Origin: Stenotrophomonas africana
GTDB taxonomy: Bacteria; Pseudomonadota; Gammaproteobacteria; Xanthomonadales; Xanthomonadaceae
Direction: 5' to 3'
NCBI RefSeq assembly: GCF_013004645.1
Contig: NZ_JABEME010000013.1
Location: 26,420-90,419 of the forward strand
Length of the DNA: 64,000 nucleotides
The notes below the pieces were generated by a model. That model was not told the DNA's origin. It searched no databases and saw only the letters and a program-made list of their open reading frames with translations. The stretch's first letter is position 1; each line of letters starts with the position of its first letter. This document shows positions 52,739 to 60,775 of this stretch, one piece after another. Position numbers and translations under genes: made by a program.

Positions 52739-53158
52739 ATGGGTGTTGGCATCCAACTCGGGCGCATCACCGATGAGATCGGTAGTGGTGCGTTTCTCTA
52801 TGCCTTCTTCTCGACCATATCCGGCAACCTGGAGCCGAATGGCTGGGGCAGTCGATTCCCCATCCTCTTGAATCAGCTATACGCCGGCAGACTGCAGCAA
52901 TCAGATGCTGCCGCCGCGCTGGCCGAACTACATATGGTCCGCCGAGAGCTGGCCGAGCTTGCGCCAGCCCGTGTCATATGGTCGTTCGAGGATCGAACCC
53001 AGCGTCCACCGTGGGGAGACGATATCGCTGGCGACATCGACAGCCTGGCGACCTACTTCGTCACCTCACATGGGCGCGATCTGATTGCGCTTCTGGCAGA
53101 GGTGTTTGAAGCACTTCAGGAAGGCGAAGACACGTCCGTCCGGATCGTCGCCTACTGA
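52739..53158 (+). CDS. Imm70-like immunity protein (orphan)
   Basis: A 139-residue protein that resembles the Imm70 family of polymorphic-toxin immunity proteins. The block ITDEIGSGAFLYAFFSTISGNLEPNGWGSRFPILLNQLYAGRL is the part that supports the call. The rest is alpha-helical and acidic, with a trailing FEALQEGEDTSVRIVAY. No toxin, Rhs, VgrG or secretion gene is adjacent. Codon use is less GC-biased than that of its neighbours, which hints at transfer. It ends 10 bases before the convergent LysR gene. Confidence 0.65.
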   Translation: MGVGIQLGRITDEIGSGAFLYAFFSTISGNLEPNGWGSRFPILLNQLYAGRLQQSDAAAALAELHMVRRELAELAPARVIWSFEDRTQRPPWGDDIAGDIDSLATYFVTSHGRDLIALLAEVFEALQEGEDTSVRIVAY

Positions 53159-53168
53159 TGCCGTACGC

Positions 53169-54074
53169 TCAGTCAAACAGGCCCTGAGCCGCCAGCCGAG
53201 TCAGTTCATCCACCACGTAGCGCACCTTGGGCCGCAGGTGGCGCGTCGGCGGCCACAGCGCGTGGATGTCGATGTGCCGTTGCATGTGCGTGTCCAGCAC
53301 CGACTGCAGCGCGCCGGATTCCAGGTGCCGGCGCACCAGTGACTCCGGCATCTGGCAGATGCCCAGTCCTGCGATGGCCGCATCGATCACCGCATCGCCG
53401 TCGTTGAGCTGGTAGCTGGCGTTCGGGATGAACGTCCCTTCCGCATCATCGCTGCCGACCCGCCACGCCACCGGCTGGCCGTGGCGAAAGCCGACGATGC
53501 TGCGATGCTGCGCCAGTTCCTCCACGGTAGCCGGCACGCCGTGCGCCTGCAGGTACTCCGGCGATGCGCAGGTGACCAGTCGCTGGCGCCCCAGCCGCCG
53601 CGCCACCAGATGCTCGGCCTGGTGCAGCCCGCCGAAGCGGATCAGCAGGTCGATGCCTTCCTCGACGGGATCGACGAAATGATCGGTGAAGGTCATCGTC
53701 AACTGCAGGTCCGGGTACTGCCGGCACAGCCGCAACAGCACCGGCAGTACCACCAGCCGCCCGAACGAGGACGGCATGTCGATGCGCAGCCGTCCGCTGG
53801 GCAGGCCGGCCGATCCCAGGCAAGCCTCGGCGGCAGAGATTTCTTCCAGCGCCGCCGCACACGACGCGTAGTACGCCTCGCCGTCGGTGGTCAGCGCAAT
53901 ACGCCGCGTGGTGCGGTGGAACAGGCGGACCCCCAGCCGTGTTTCCAGCCGGGCGATGGCCTTGCCCACCGCCGAGCGTGAGATGCCCAGCGCGTCGGCG
54001 GCTTCGGTGAAGCTGCCCGAGCGGGCCGTGGTGACGAACGTGACCAGGCCATTCAACGATTCCAGCGGCAGCAT
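53169..54074 (-). CDS. LysR-family regulator divergent from ene-reductase
   Basis: A 301-residue LysR-type regulator. The helix-turn-helix is near residues 20-50 (GSFTEAADALGISRSAVGKAIARLETRLGVRLFHRTTR), with an effector domain of the CrgA-like group. It is divergent from an old yellow enzyme gene with a palindrome in the gap, a pattern usual for redox- or enone-responsive LysR proteins. The start is the ATG at 54074. Confidence 0.9.
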   Translation of the reverse strand: MLPLESLNGLVTFVTTARSGSFTEAADALGISRSAVGKAIARLETRLGVRLFHRTTRRIALTTDGEAYYASCAAALEEISAAEACLGSAGLPSGRLRIDMPSSFGRLVVLPVLLRLCRQYPDLQLTMTFTDHFVDPVEEGIDLLIRFGGLHQAEHLVARRLGRQRLVTCASPEYLQAHGVPATVEELAQHRSIVGFRHGQPVAWRVGSDDAEGTFIPNASYQLNDGDAVIDAAIAGLGICQMPESLVRRHLESGALQSVLDTHMQRHIDIHALWPPTRHLRPKVRYVVDELTRLAAQGLFD

Positions 54075-54090
54075 CCATCGCGCTCCATTG

Positions 54091-54105
54091 GGGACAAATA
54101 GTCCC
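54091..54105. promoter_or_regulatory. Palindrome in the LysR/ene-reductase gap
   Basis: GGGAC-AAATA-GTCCC is a perfect 5-5-5 palindrome, 17 bases upstream of the LysR start and 90 upstream of the enzyme start. It is the likely operator of the LysR protein, or part of it. Confidence 0.5.
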
Positions 54106-54194
54106 GCACCCGGGGAAATCGAAGCGCTTTATGCGCCTGCATGTCAACTCCATCCTGTGTGCATCGCGCCGCTGGCGCCTTCCCCCGCACCGAG

Positions 54195-55307
54195 ATGACC
54201 GACATGACCGCCGCCCTGTTCCGCCCCTTCGACCTTGCAGGCACCGCCCTGCGCAACCGCATCGCGATGGCGCCGATGACCCGTGCCCGCAACCCCGGAG
54301 CGGTCGCCAACGAACTCACCGCGCAGTACTACCGGCAGCGCGCCAGCGCCGGCCTGATCATCAGCGAAGGCACGCCGGTTTCGCCGCAGGGCCAGGGCTA
54401 CATCGACGTGCCGGGCATCTGGTCGGCCGAGCAGGTGGCCGGGTGGAAGCGTGTCACCGAAGCGGTGCATGCCGCACAGGGCACGATCTTCGCCCAGCTC
54501 TGGCACGTCGGCCGCATGTCGCATGCCTCGCTGCAGCCCGACGGTGGGCAACCGGTCAGCGCCGGTACCCGCCCGGTAGCCAGCGCACCGAAGAACACCT
54601 CGTTCGTCTACCTGGACGATGGCAGCCGTGGCCACGCCGATCCCACCCCGGCGCGCGCACTGGAGACCGCGGAGATTCCCGGCATCATCGCCGACTTCGC
54701 ACGGGGTGCCGACAACGCGATCGCCGCCGGCTTCGACGGCATCGAACTGCATGCCGCCAACGGCTACCTGTTCGAGCAGTTCCTCAACCCGCTCATCAAC
54801 CAGCGTGATGATCGCTACGGCGGCTCGCTGCCCAATCGTGCGCGCTTGATCCTGGAGACCGTCGACGCGACAGCCCAGCGCATTGGTGCGCAGCGCGTCG
54901 GCGTGCGCCTGGCACCGAACAACCTCACCTTCGACATGCCGTTCTACCCCGACAACGAAGCCACCTATCTGTACCTGGCCAAGGAACTGGGCAAGCGTGG
55001 GCTGGCCTATGTGCACCTCAACGATAACCTGCAGGCGGGGCAGTCAGTGCTGGGCGAGGCCTTCCTGCAGCAGTTCAAGCAGGCCTACGGTGGCACCGTC
55101 ATCCTGGCAGGTGGCATGACCCGCGAACGCGCCCTGCAGCTGGTTGAAGCGGGCACCATCGACCTGGCCGCGTTCGGCCAGCCGTTCATCGCCAACCCGG
55201 ATCTGGTCGAGCGCCTGCAACGTGACGACGCGCTGGCCACGCCCGACCGCAGCACCTATTACGGTGGCGGCGAGGCCGGCTACGTCGATTACCCGCGCGC
55301 ACAGTAG
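54195..55307 (+). CDS. Old yellow enzyme family ene-reductase (NemA-like)
   Basis: A 370-residue FMN-dependent alkene reductase, which reduces activated C=C bonds, maleimides and nitro compounds with NAD(P)H. Blocks: NRIAMAPMTRARNP, IFAQLWHVGRMSH, the active-site GYLFEQFLNPLINQRDDRYGG (preceded by the substrate-binding His/Asn pair ELHAAN) and the phosphate-binding FGQPFIANPDL. The start at 54195 is the first ATG that gives a normal N-terminus; 54204 is also possible. It is divergent from a LysR gene. The TAG stop falls in a GTAG repeat (55304). Confidence 0.94.
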   Translation: MTDMTAALFRPFDLAGTALRNRIAMAPMTRARNPGAVANELTAQYYRQRASAGLIISEGTPVSPQGQGYIDVPGIWSAEQVAGWKRVTEAVHAAQGTIFAQLWHVGRMSHASLQPDGGQPVSAGTRPVASAPKNTSFVYLDDGSRGHADPTPARALETAEIPGIIADFARGADNAIAAGFDGIELHAANGYLFEQFLNPLINQRDDRYGGSLPNRARLILETVDATAQRIGAQRVGVRLAPNNLTFDMPFYPDNEATYLYLAKELGKRGLAYVHLNDNLQAGQSVLGEAFLQQFKQAYGGTVILAGGMTRERALQLVEAGTIDLAAFGQPFIANPDLVERLQRDDALATPDRSTYYGGGEAGYVDYPRAQ

Positions 55308-55326
55308 ATCCACGCCATGCATGGAT
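55304..55326. repeat. Single GTAG hairpin (GATCCACGCC type)
   Basis: GTAGATCCACGCCATGCATG with following GAT. The GTAG supplies the TAG stop of the ene-reductase. A facing unit of the same subtype is at 58503-58525. Confidence 0.7.
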
Positions 55327-55353
55327 GCGATGCAACTCTCGCTGCGAAACGCA

Positions 55354-55923
55354 TCACGGCGCCTTCTCCACCTTGGTCGAGTCCGAATCAAAGGTCAGCA
55401 CACGGGTGCTGATCTCGCCCCTGGCCGAGTCCTTCCGACTCAGCTCCAGCCGCCCCTGGTTGCCCTGCGCCACCAGGCTGGCGGCAAAGCTGCCCTCGTT
55501 GGACAGTGCTGTGATCACGGCGGTGCCATCGGGCGCGACTCTCATGCCCGCCCGATCGCGAACCTTGTATCCCACGCCAACCGGCGCATTCAACGCCATT
55601 ACCGCGCTGCCATTGGCCATGGTGCCGATGCCACCGCGCTCATCGCCCTTCGCGTCGTAGATGGTCATGCCCGTTGCGCGTGAGTTGCGGGCAATGTCAC
55701 TGGCATCCTCGGCAATCTGCACGCGCGTGCGCCCTTCACTGTCGAGCACGGTCAGCTTATAGGTGCGGATCTCCGGCGCCACGCCGGCGTCGGGCGTAGC
55801 CACGCTGGTCCCGATCAGGGCCAACGATGCGCCCAGCGCGAACATCGAGGCAGCAAGCAGATTCCTGTGGCGCAGCCTGTGCTCCAGGCGTTCCAAGCGT
55901 ACGGCTATATCCTGCTCATGCAT
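55354..55923 (-). CDS. Membrane-anchored protein of unknown function, paralogue 1
   Basis: A 189-residue protein with a charged N-terminal tail (VRLERLEHRLRHRN), one membrane helix (about 22-42) and a beta-rich extracytoplasmic part with Gly/Asp repeats (GMTIYDAKGDERGGIG, AVMALNAPVGVGYKVRDRAG). I recognise no family. The next gene upstream (55958-56515) is a clear paralogue, with the same anchor, the same EIRTxxLxVLDxEGRxRVxIxEDA block and the same RAGMxVxxDGxAxIxxLSNxGxFAAxLVAQG tail. A tandem duplication is the simplest origin. Confidence 0.75.
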   Translation of the reverse strand: MHEQDIAVRLERLEHRLRHRNLLAASMFALGASLALIGTSVATPDAGVAPEIRTYKLTVLDSEGRTRVQIAEDASDIARNSRATGMTIYDAKGDERGGIGTMANGSAVMALNAPVGVGYKVRDRAGMRVAPDGTAVITALSNEGSFAASLVAQGNQGRLELSRKDSARGEISTRVLTFDSDSTKVEKAP

Positions 55924-55957
55924 GTTGCGCTCCCTGTTTGAGTCTGTGGTTGCTCCG

Positions 55958-56515
55958 TTACTTGCTATCCGCTTCCACGTGGATCACACGGGTGGATGCT
56001 CCACCTTCGGCGGCGTCCACGCGGATCAGCTCCAGCTGTCCTTCCGCGCCCTGCGCGACCAGCCTGGCGGCAAAGCCTCCGGCGTTGGAGAGGACACCAA
56101 TGAGTGCCGAACCGTCCGCTCCCACCTTCATCCCGGCGCGATCAGACACGCGATAGCCAACGCCGCGCGGTGCATCCAAGGCAACCGTGGCACTGCCATC
56201 GTCGGCGGTGACCATGCCTCCGCGCTCCTGTTCATTGCCATCGAAGATGATCAACCCCGCCACCCGGGCGTTGCGCTTGATGTCCAGGTCCGGCGCGTCC
56301 TCGCCGATTTCCACGCGCTTGCGTCCTTCGTGATCAAGCACGATCAGGCGCTGGGTGCGAATCTCCGGAACGATGCCGGCCTCAGGGCTGGCAAAACCGC
56401 GAGCGGCCAGCACGGTCGATACCAACAGGATGGGCGTTGCCACCAGCAGCCAGCGCCATCGGCCTGCCCGCTGCTCAAGCTTGCGTACGCGCGCTTCCAC
56501 TTCCAGATCCCGCAT
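55958..56515 (-). CDS. Membrane-anchored protein of unknown function, paralogue 2
   Basis: A 185-residue protein, the paralogue of the preceding entry. It has a cytoplasmic coiled segment (LEVEARVRKLEQRAG), a membrane helix (about 22-42) and a periplasmic beta-rich domain that starts at PEIRTQRLIVLDHEGRKRVEIGED. The ATG at 56515 follows GGGAGGATTCC, a strong ribosome-binding site, and matches the start of the paralogue. The two genes are probably one transcript (34-base gap). Confidence 0.75.
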   Translation of the reverse strand: MRDLEVEARVRKLEQRAGRWRWLLVATPILLVSTVLAARGFASPEAGIVPEIRTQRLIVLDHEGRKRVEIGEDAPDLDIKRNARVAGLIIFDGNEQERGGMVTADDGSATVALDAPRGVGYRVSDRAGMKVGADGSALIGVLSNAGGFAARLVAQGAEGQLELIRVDAAEGGASTRVIHVEADSK

Positions 56516-56630
56516 GGAATCCTCCCTGGCAACGAGGCCACCGGTCGCAACGACGGAGGGCACTCCGATCCTGAACTACAGTTCGATCCTAGAGCGTCCA
56601 TCCGTGCCCAACAACATGACGAAAGTCCCC

Positions 56631-57047
56631 ATGAACTCCGTCACCGCTTCGTTCATCGTCAACCTCGACGTGCCCGATCTCGCTGCCGCTGAAACCTTCT
56701 ACACCGAAGCCTTCGGCCTGCGCGTCGGCCGCCGTCTCGGGCCGGAGGCCGTGGAACTGCTCGGCGGGCCCACGCTGCTGTACCTGCTGCAGAACGAGGC
56801 CGGCAGCATCGCCACTGAAGATGGCGACGTACGCGACTACGAGCGCCATTGGACGCCGCTGCACCTGGACTGGGTGGTGGATGACATCGAAGCTGCAGTG
56901 GCACGTGCGGTTGCGGCCGGGGCGACACTCGAGCAGTCCGTGCGCGAGCGTCGCTGGGGGTGCATCGCCGTGCTGGCCGATCCGTTCGGCCATGGCTTCT
57001 GCCTGATCCAGTTCAGTAGCGAAGGCTACGACGTGCTGATCGAATGA
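56631..57047 (+). CDS. VOC (glyoxalase/bleomycin-resistance) family protein
   Basis: A 138-residue protein of the vicinal oxygen chelate fold. Two beta-alpha-beta-beta-beta halves are visible: FIVNLDVPDLAAAETFYTEAFGLRVGRRLG and HLDWVVDDIEAAVARAVAAGATLEQSV, ending WGCIAVLADPFGHGFCLIQF. Potential metal ligands are in the DPFGHGF stretch and in HLDW. Function is unknown. The ATG at 56631 gives a standard fold start; an in-frame ATG at 56616 would add five residues. It ends 12 bases before the convergent hydrolase gene. Confidence 0.88.
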   Translation: MNSVTASFIVNLDVPDLAAAETFYTEAFGLRVGRRLGPEAVELLGGPTLLYLLQNEAGSIATEDGDVRDYERHWTPLHLDWVVDDIEAAVARAVAAGATLEQSVRERRWGCIAVLADPFGHGFCLIQFSSEGYDVLIE

Positions 57048-57059
57048 CCATTGCACCAC

Positions 57060-57755
57060 TCACCACGGCAACGGCACCGCTTCGCCGTTGGCACGCTCGC
57101 CGTAGTACAGCGACGGCAGCAGGCGCGAGAGGAAGCTGAACTCGGTGTAGCAGTGCTTGAGCAGGCCCAGCCCGACCGCATCGCCGGCATCGCGGTGCGG
57201 ATCGGTGCTGTCCAGGCCGAGCACGAAGCGGCTGCGCAGCACGCAGCCAAACGGCGTATCGCGCGCCACGTGCAGCATCTGCCCGTCGCAGGGGTCACCG
57301 TTTGCATCCAGGCGGACGTGGTCGCCGAAGCCGATGCGCGCGGCGATCACCGCCGATACATCGCCTGCATCCTGTGCCGCCTGCAGTCGCTCGGGCACCA
57401 GCAACGTGCGCGGGTCATGGAACTTCAGGCGCGCCGCCACCGGTGGAATGTCGGCCAGCGATTCCACCGCATGGATGCTGGCGCCGTGGTAGCTGCGCCC
57501 GCGCTGCCAGGCCTCGTCCCAGCCGCGATGCTCGACATGATCGACCGGATGCCACCAGCGGATGTGCTGGGTGGTCTCGAAGAAGGTGAACCACCAGTCC
57601 AGCATGCGGCCCTTGCAGCCGTGCAGATCGGTGCGCACCGCCACCAGCAGGGTGCCGTCTTCGCGGCGCTGGATGCCGGTCTCCAGATGCATCGGCGCCG
57701 GGTCCAGCAGATCGTGGTGATCCAGCCAGGCGCGAGCGTTCACAGCGGTATCCAT
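57060..57755 (-). CDS. DAPG hydrolase (PhlG)-like protein
   Basis: A 231-residue protein that looks like the PhlG hydrolase domain, which cleaves a C-C bond in 2,4-diacetylphloroglucinol with a zinc ion. The supporting stretch is MLDWWFTFFETTQHIRWWHPVDHVEHRGWD, with a late HCYTEFSFLSRLLPSLY. Metal ligands in PhlG are His and Glu, and these can be met here, but I cannot place all of them. It is divergent from a TetR gene with a palindrome between, so it is likely induced by its substrate or a related aryl ketone. A match by structure would be decisive. Confidence 0.6.
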   Translation of the reverse strand: MDTAVNARAWLDHHDLLDPAPMHLETGIQRREDGTLLVAVRTDLHGCKGRMLDWWFTFFETTQHIRWWHPVDHVEHRGWDEAWQRGRSYHGASIHAVESLADIPPVAARLKFHDPRTLLVPERLQAAQDAGDVSAVIAARIGFGDHVRLDANGDPCDGQMLHVARDTPFGCVLRSRFVLGLDSTDPHRDAGDAVGLGLLKHCYTEFSFLSRLLPSLYYGERANGEAVPLPW

Positions 57756-57791
57756 CGGGGTGTCCTACGGGTTGGGAGAACTGACAATACG

Positions 57792-57808
57792 GAAACGAAC
57801 AACGTTTC
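57792..57808. promoter_or_regulatory. Palindromic operator between hydrolase and TetR genes
   Basis: GAAACG-AACAA-CGTTTC is a perfect 6-5-6 inverted repeat in the 84-base divergent gap, the usual operator style for a TetR-family repressor. It should control both genes. Confidence 0.65.
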
Positions 57809-57839
57809 GCAATTGGATGGGTGCGGTAAGATGGGCGCA

Positions 57840-58493
57840 ATGAACAGCACCACCCTGCCCGAACCCACATCACCGACCCGCCGTCGCGGCCGCCCTGCAC
57901 GACCGGAAGCCGAAGTCCGCCACGCCGTGCTGCAGGCCACGCTGGAGCTGCTGCTGGCGCAGGGTTACGAGGCCACCACCATCGAAGCGGTGGCGGCGCA
58001 CGCCGGGGTGGCGAAGAAGACGGTGTATCGCCACGCCAGCAACCGCGAGGAACTGGTCGGGTTGGCGGTGCGTGAGTGGACCGACGGCTTCGCGCCACAA
58101 CTGCAGCGCGATGCGCGCAATACCGACGAGGTGCTGCCGTTGCTGCAGGACATCCTGCACGCGGTGTGCGCACAGGCGCTGTCGGCGCAGGCGGTGCAGG
58201 TGCTCCGCCTGCTGGCCACCGATTTCCCCGGCAAGGACGCGCTGCTGCAGGCCTACCTGGACAACGGCATTGAACGCGGCCGAGCGCTGCTGGCTGACTG
58301 GCTGGCGCGACAGCAACAACGCGGGCTGCTGCGCGATGGAGATCCGGTGCGCATGGCGCGGCTAGTGCTGGCGATGGCCGTGGCCGAACCACTGCGCGAA
58401 CGCGTGATCGGCGTGGTGGCCGAGGATGCGCCGGTGGACGCGCACCTGCGTGAGTGCCTGGCGTTGTTGGGGCCGGTGTTGCAGGGGGCGTAG
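57840..58493 (+). CDS. TetR-family transcriptional regulator
   Basis: A 217-residue TetR-type repressor. The DNA-binding domain is near residues 20-70, with the helix-turn-helix in YEATTIEAVAAHAGVAKKTVYRHASNREELVGLAV. The C-terminal helical part is ligand-binding, of the AcrR-C-like type. The N-terminal Pro/Arg-rich tail (TRRRGRPARPE) is common. An in-frame ATG at 57831 would add three residues. It is divergent from the PhlG-like gene and probably represses it. Confidence 0.92.
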   Translation: MNSTTLPEPTSPTRRRGRPARPEAEVRHAVLQATLELLLAQGYEATTIEAVAAHAGVAKKTVYRHASNREELVGLAVREWTDGFAPQLQRDARNTDEVLPLLQDILHAVCAQALSAQAVQVLRLLATDFPGKDALLQAYLDNGIERGRALLADWLARQQQRGLLRDGDPVRMARLVLAMAVAEPLRERVIGVVAEDAPVDAHLRECLALLGPVLQGA

Positions 58494-58502
58494 GGTTGCT
58501 CC

Positions 58503-58591
58503 ATCCACGCATGGCGTGGATCTACCGGCCGATCCCGATTCGTTGGTCGGCAATGGCCTGCCCCCGGTGGGTGCCGACCGTTGGTCGGCAC
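58503..58591. repeat. GTAG hairpin (inverted) and GTGCCGACC hairpin
   Basis: ATCCACGCATGGCGTGGATC with following TAC (58503-58525) is the reverse of the GTAGATCCACGCC unit at 55304. A second stem, GTGCCGACC/GGTCGGCAC (58571-58591), is beside it, between two convergent genes. Confidence 0.7.
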
Positions 58592-58603
58592 GCCTGCAGC
58601 ACC

Positions 58604-59488
58604 TCACTCGCGCAGCATATCCACGAACGCGCGCAGCGCACCCGGCATCTGCCGCTGCTTCGGGTAGTACAGCGCGAAACCGGCGAACGGTTCGCTCCAG
58701 TCTTCCAGCACCGCCACCATCTGCCCCGATTCGATGTACGGTCGCGCGGTGTCTTCCAGTACGTAGGCCAGGCCGATGCCATCGAGTACCGCTCTGACCA
58801 CGGTACCCTGCTCGCACAGGGTCAGCCGCCCGGGTACATCGATCTCCAGCGCCTGCCCACCACGCTCGAACTGCCACTTGTACAGATGCCCGCTGGCGAA
58901 GCGGAAGCGGATGCATTCGTGCGCGGCGAGATCGCGCGGATGCTGTGGCGCGGGGTGCCGCCGCAGGTAGTCCGGCGAGCCGACAATCAGCCCGCGCAGC
59001 GGCGGCCCCATCGGCACCGCCACCATGTCCTCGGGCACGAACTCGTGCAGGCGCACGCCGGCGTCATAGCCCTCGGCAACGATGTCGACCAGGCCATCGT
59101 TCTCGGTCAGTTCCACCCGCACGTCGGGATGGGCGCGCAGGAAGCGCGCCAGCCGTGGCCCCAGCTGGGTCGGCACCGCGGCGCGGGTGGCGTTGATGCG
59201 CAACAGCCCGGCCGGTGCGGCGCGGAACTGGTTCATCTCCTCCAGCGCGTCATGCACCTGCCCCAGTGCCGGTTGCAGGCGCTCGAGCAGGCGCTGCCCG
59301 GCCTCGGTCAGGGCCACGCTGCGGGTGGTGCGATGGAACAGGCCTACGCCCAGGCGCTCTTCCAGCGCGCGGATCGCATAGCTCACCGCCGAGGTCGACA
59401 GCGCCAGCTCGGCGCCGGCGCGGCGGAAGCTGCGGTGGCGGGCGACCGCCGCGAACGCGGCCAGGTGGGAGAGGTTGTCAGTGGCCAT
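58604..59488 (-). CDS. LysR-family regulator divergent from alcohol dehydrogenase
   Basis: A 294-residue LysR regulator. The helix-turn-helix is near residues 17-47 (RSFRRAGAELALSTSAVSYAIRALEERLGVGLFHRTTR), with the usual effector domain (GLLRINATRAAVPTQLGPRLARFLRAHPDVRVELTEND). It is divergent from the alcohol dehydrogenase with a T-N11-A box in the gap. The start is the ATG at 59488. Confidence 0.91.
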   Translation of the reverse strand: MATDNLSHLAAFAAVARHRSFRRAGAELALSTSAVSYAIRALEERLGVGLFHRTTRSVALTEAGQRLLERLQPALGQVHDALEEMNQFRAAPAGLLRINATRAAVPTQLGPRLARFLRAHPDVRVELTENDGLVDIVAEGYDAGVRLHEFVPEDMVAVPMGPPLRGLIVGSPDYLRRHPAPQHPRDLAAHECIRFRFASGHLYKWQFERGGQALEIDVPGRLTLCEQGTVVRAVLDGIGLAYVLEDTARPYIESGQMVAVLEDWSEPFAGFALYYPKQRQMPGALRAFVDMLRE

Positions 59489-59499
59489 GATTGTGCAGT

Positions 59500-59512
59500 T
59501 TCACTTGATGAA
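59500..59512. promoter_or_regulatory. T-N11-A LysR box
   Basis: TTCA-CTTGA-TGAA is a perfect palindrome of the T-N11-A form that LysR proteins bind, 12 bases upstream of the LysR start and 84 upstream of the dehydrogenase start. A larger inverted repeat (ATGATT..AATCAT, 59487-59516) overlaps it. Confidence 0.55.
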
Positions 59513-59595
59513 TCATGCCGATATCCGGGCTTCTTGCCGCTGGGTACGGGGCGTATTGTAAAACGCCTTTCGACAAACCCTGCCAAGGATTCCCC

Positions 59596-60654
59596 ATGTC
59601 CCTCGCCCGTGGTTACGCCGCCCATTCACATACCGACCCGCTGATCCCGTACGAGTTCGAACGCCGCGCGGTCGGCCCGGACGATGTGCGTATCGAGATC
59701 CTCTACAGCGGCATCTGCCACTCCGACCTGCACCAGGCCCGCGACGACTGGGGTGGCTCGATCTACCCGATGGTGCCGGGCCACGAGATCATCGGCCGCG
59801 TCACCGAGGTCGGCAGCAACGTTACCCGCTTCAAGGTGGGCGACCACGCCGGTGTCGGCTGCATGGTCGATTCCTGCCGCCACTGCGACGCCTGCCAGCA
59901 CGACCTGGAGCAGTACTGCGCCGAAGGCGCGACCTGGACCTACAATGGCCGTGAACGCGAAAGCGGCGCGCCGACCTACGGCGGCTATTCCGATCACGTG
60001 GTGGTCGAGCAGCGCTTCGTGGTGAAGGTATCCGACACCCTCGACCTGAAGGCGGCCGCACCGCTGCTGTGCGCCGGCATCACCACCTGGTCGCCGCTGC
60101 GTCACTGGAAGGTCGGCCCGGGCCAGAAGGTCGGCGTGATCGGCCTCGGTGGCCTTGGCCACATGGGCGTGAAGTTCGCCAAGGCGCTCGGCGCGCACGT
60201 GGTGATGATCACCACCACGCCGGAAAAGGGTGCCGACGCCAAGCGCCTGGGCGCCGACGAAGTGCTGGTCTCGCGCGATGCCGCGCAGATGAAGGCGCAC
60301 GCCGGCAGCTTCGACTTCCTGCTCAACACCATCCCGGTCGGCCATGACACCAACCCGTACATGGGCCTGCTCAAGCGCGAGGCCACCATGTGCCTGGTCG
60401 GCGTGCTGACCGAGCTGGACCCGCCGCTGACCGGCGGCAGCGTGATCTTCGGCCGCAAGCACCTGACCGGCTCGGCGATCGGCGGCATGGCCGAAACCCA
60501 GGAAATGATGGACTTCTGTGCCGAGCACGGCATCGTCAGCGATGTCGAGATGATCGACATCAAGAGCGTCAACGAAGCCTGGGAACGCATGGCGAAGAAC
60601 GATGTGCGCTACCGCTTCGTAATCGACATGGCGACGATGAAGAACGCCGCCTGA
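59596..60654 (+). CDS. Zinc-dependent NAD(P) alcohol dehydrogenase, cinnamyl-type
   Basis: A 352-residue medium-chain alcohol dehydrogenase near the YahK/AdhC (cinnamyl alcohol dehydrogenase) group, which reduce broad aldehydes. Catalytic zinc ligands are in YSGICHSDLHQ and VPGHEIIGRVTEVG; the structural zinc loop is CMVDSCRHCDACQHDLEQYC. The cofactor fold is VGVIGLGGLGHMGVKFAKALG. The ATG at 59596 has AAGG seven bases upstream. It is divergent from a LysR gene and ends before a strong terminator. Confidence 0.94.
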   Translation: MSLARGYAAHSHTDPLIPYEFERRAVGPDDVRIEILYSGICHSDLHQARDDWGGSIYPMVPGHEIIGRVTEVGSNVTRFKVGDHAGVGCMVDSCRHCDACQHDLEQYCAEGATWTYNGRERESGAPTYGGYSDHVVVEQRFVVKVSDTLDLKAAAPLLCAGITTWSPLRHWKVGPGQKVGVIGLGGLGHMGVKFAKALGAHVVMITTTPEKGADAKRLGADEVLVSRDAAQMKAHAGSFDFLLNTIPVGHDTNPYMGLLKREATMCLVGVLTELDPPLTGGSVIFGRKHLTGSAIGGMAETQEMMDFCAEHGIVSDVEMIDIKSVNEAWERMAKNDVRYRFVIDMATMKNAA

Positions 60655-60675
60655 TCCAGGGCGGGTGTGGAAACG

Positions 60676-60705
60676 AAAAAACCCCGGCAATGCCGGGGTT
60701 TTTTT
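60676..60705 (+). terminator. Rho-independent terminator after the alcohol dehydrogenase
   Basis: A near-perfect hairpin AAAAAACCCCGGCA/TGCCGGGGTTTTTT with long A and T runs. It can act on both strands, so it may also end transcription from the gshA side. Confidence 0.9.
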
Positions 60706-60708
60706 CTG

Positions 60709-60765
60709 GTAGTGCCGGCCATGGCCGGCGACCCTGCCAGGCTGCCGGCCAGCGGCCGGCACTAC
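60709..60765. repeat. GTAG palindrome pair (GTGCCGGCC type)
   Basis: GTAGTGCCGGCCATGGCCGG and the facing GGCCAGCGGCCGGCACTAC, matching the pair at 42003-42067. It is in the gap between the alcohol dehydrogenase and gshA, which converge. Confidence 0.83.
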
Positions 60766-60775
60766 CGCAATCCAC

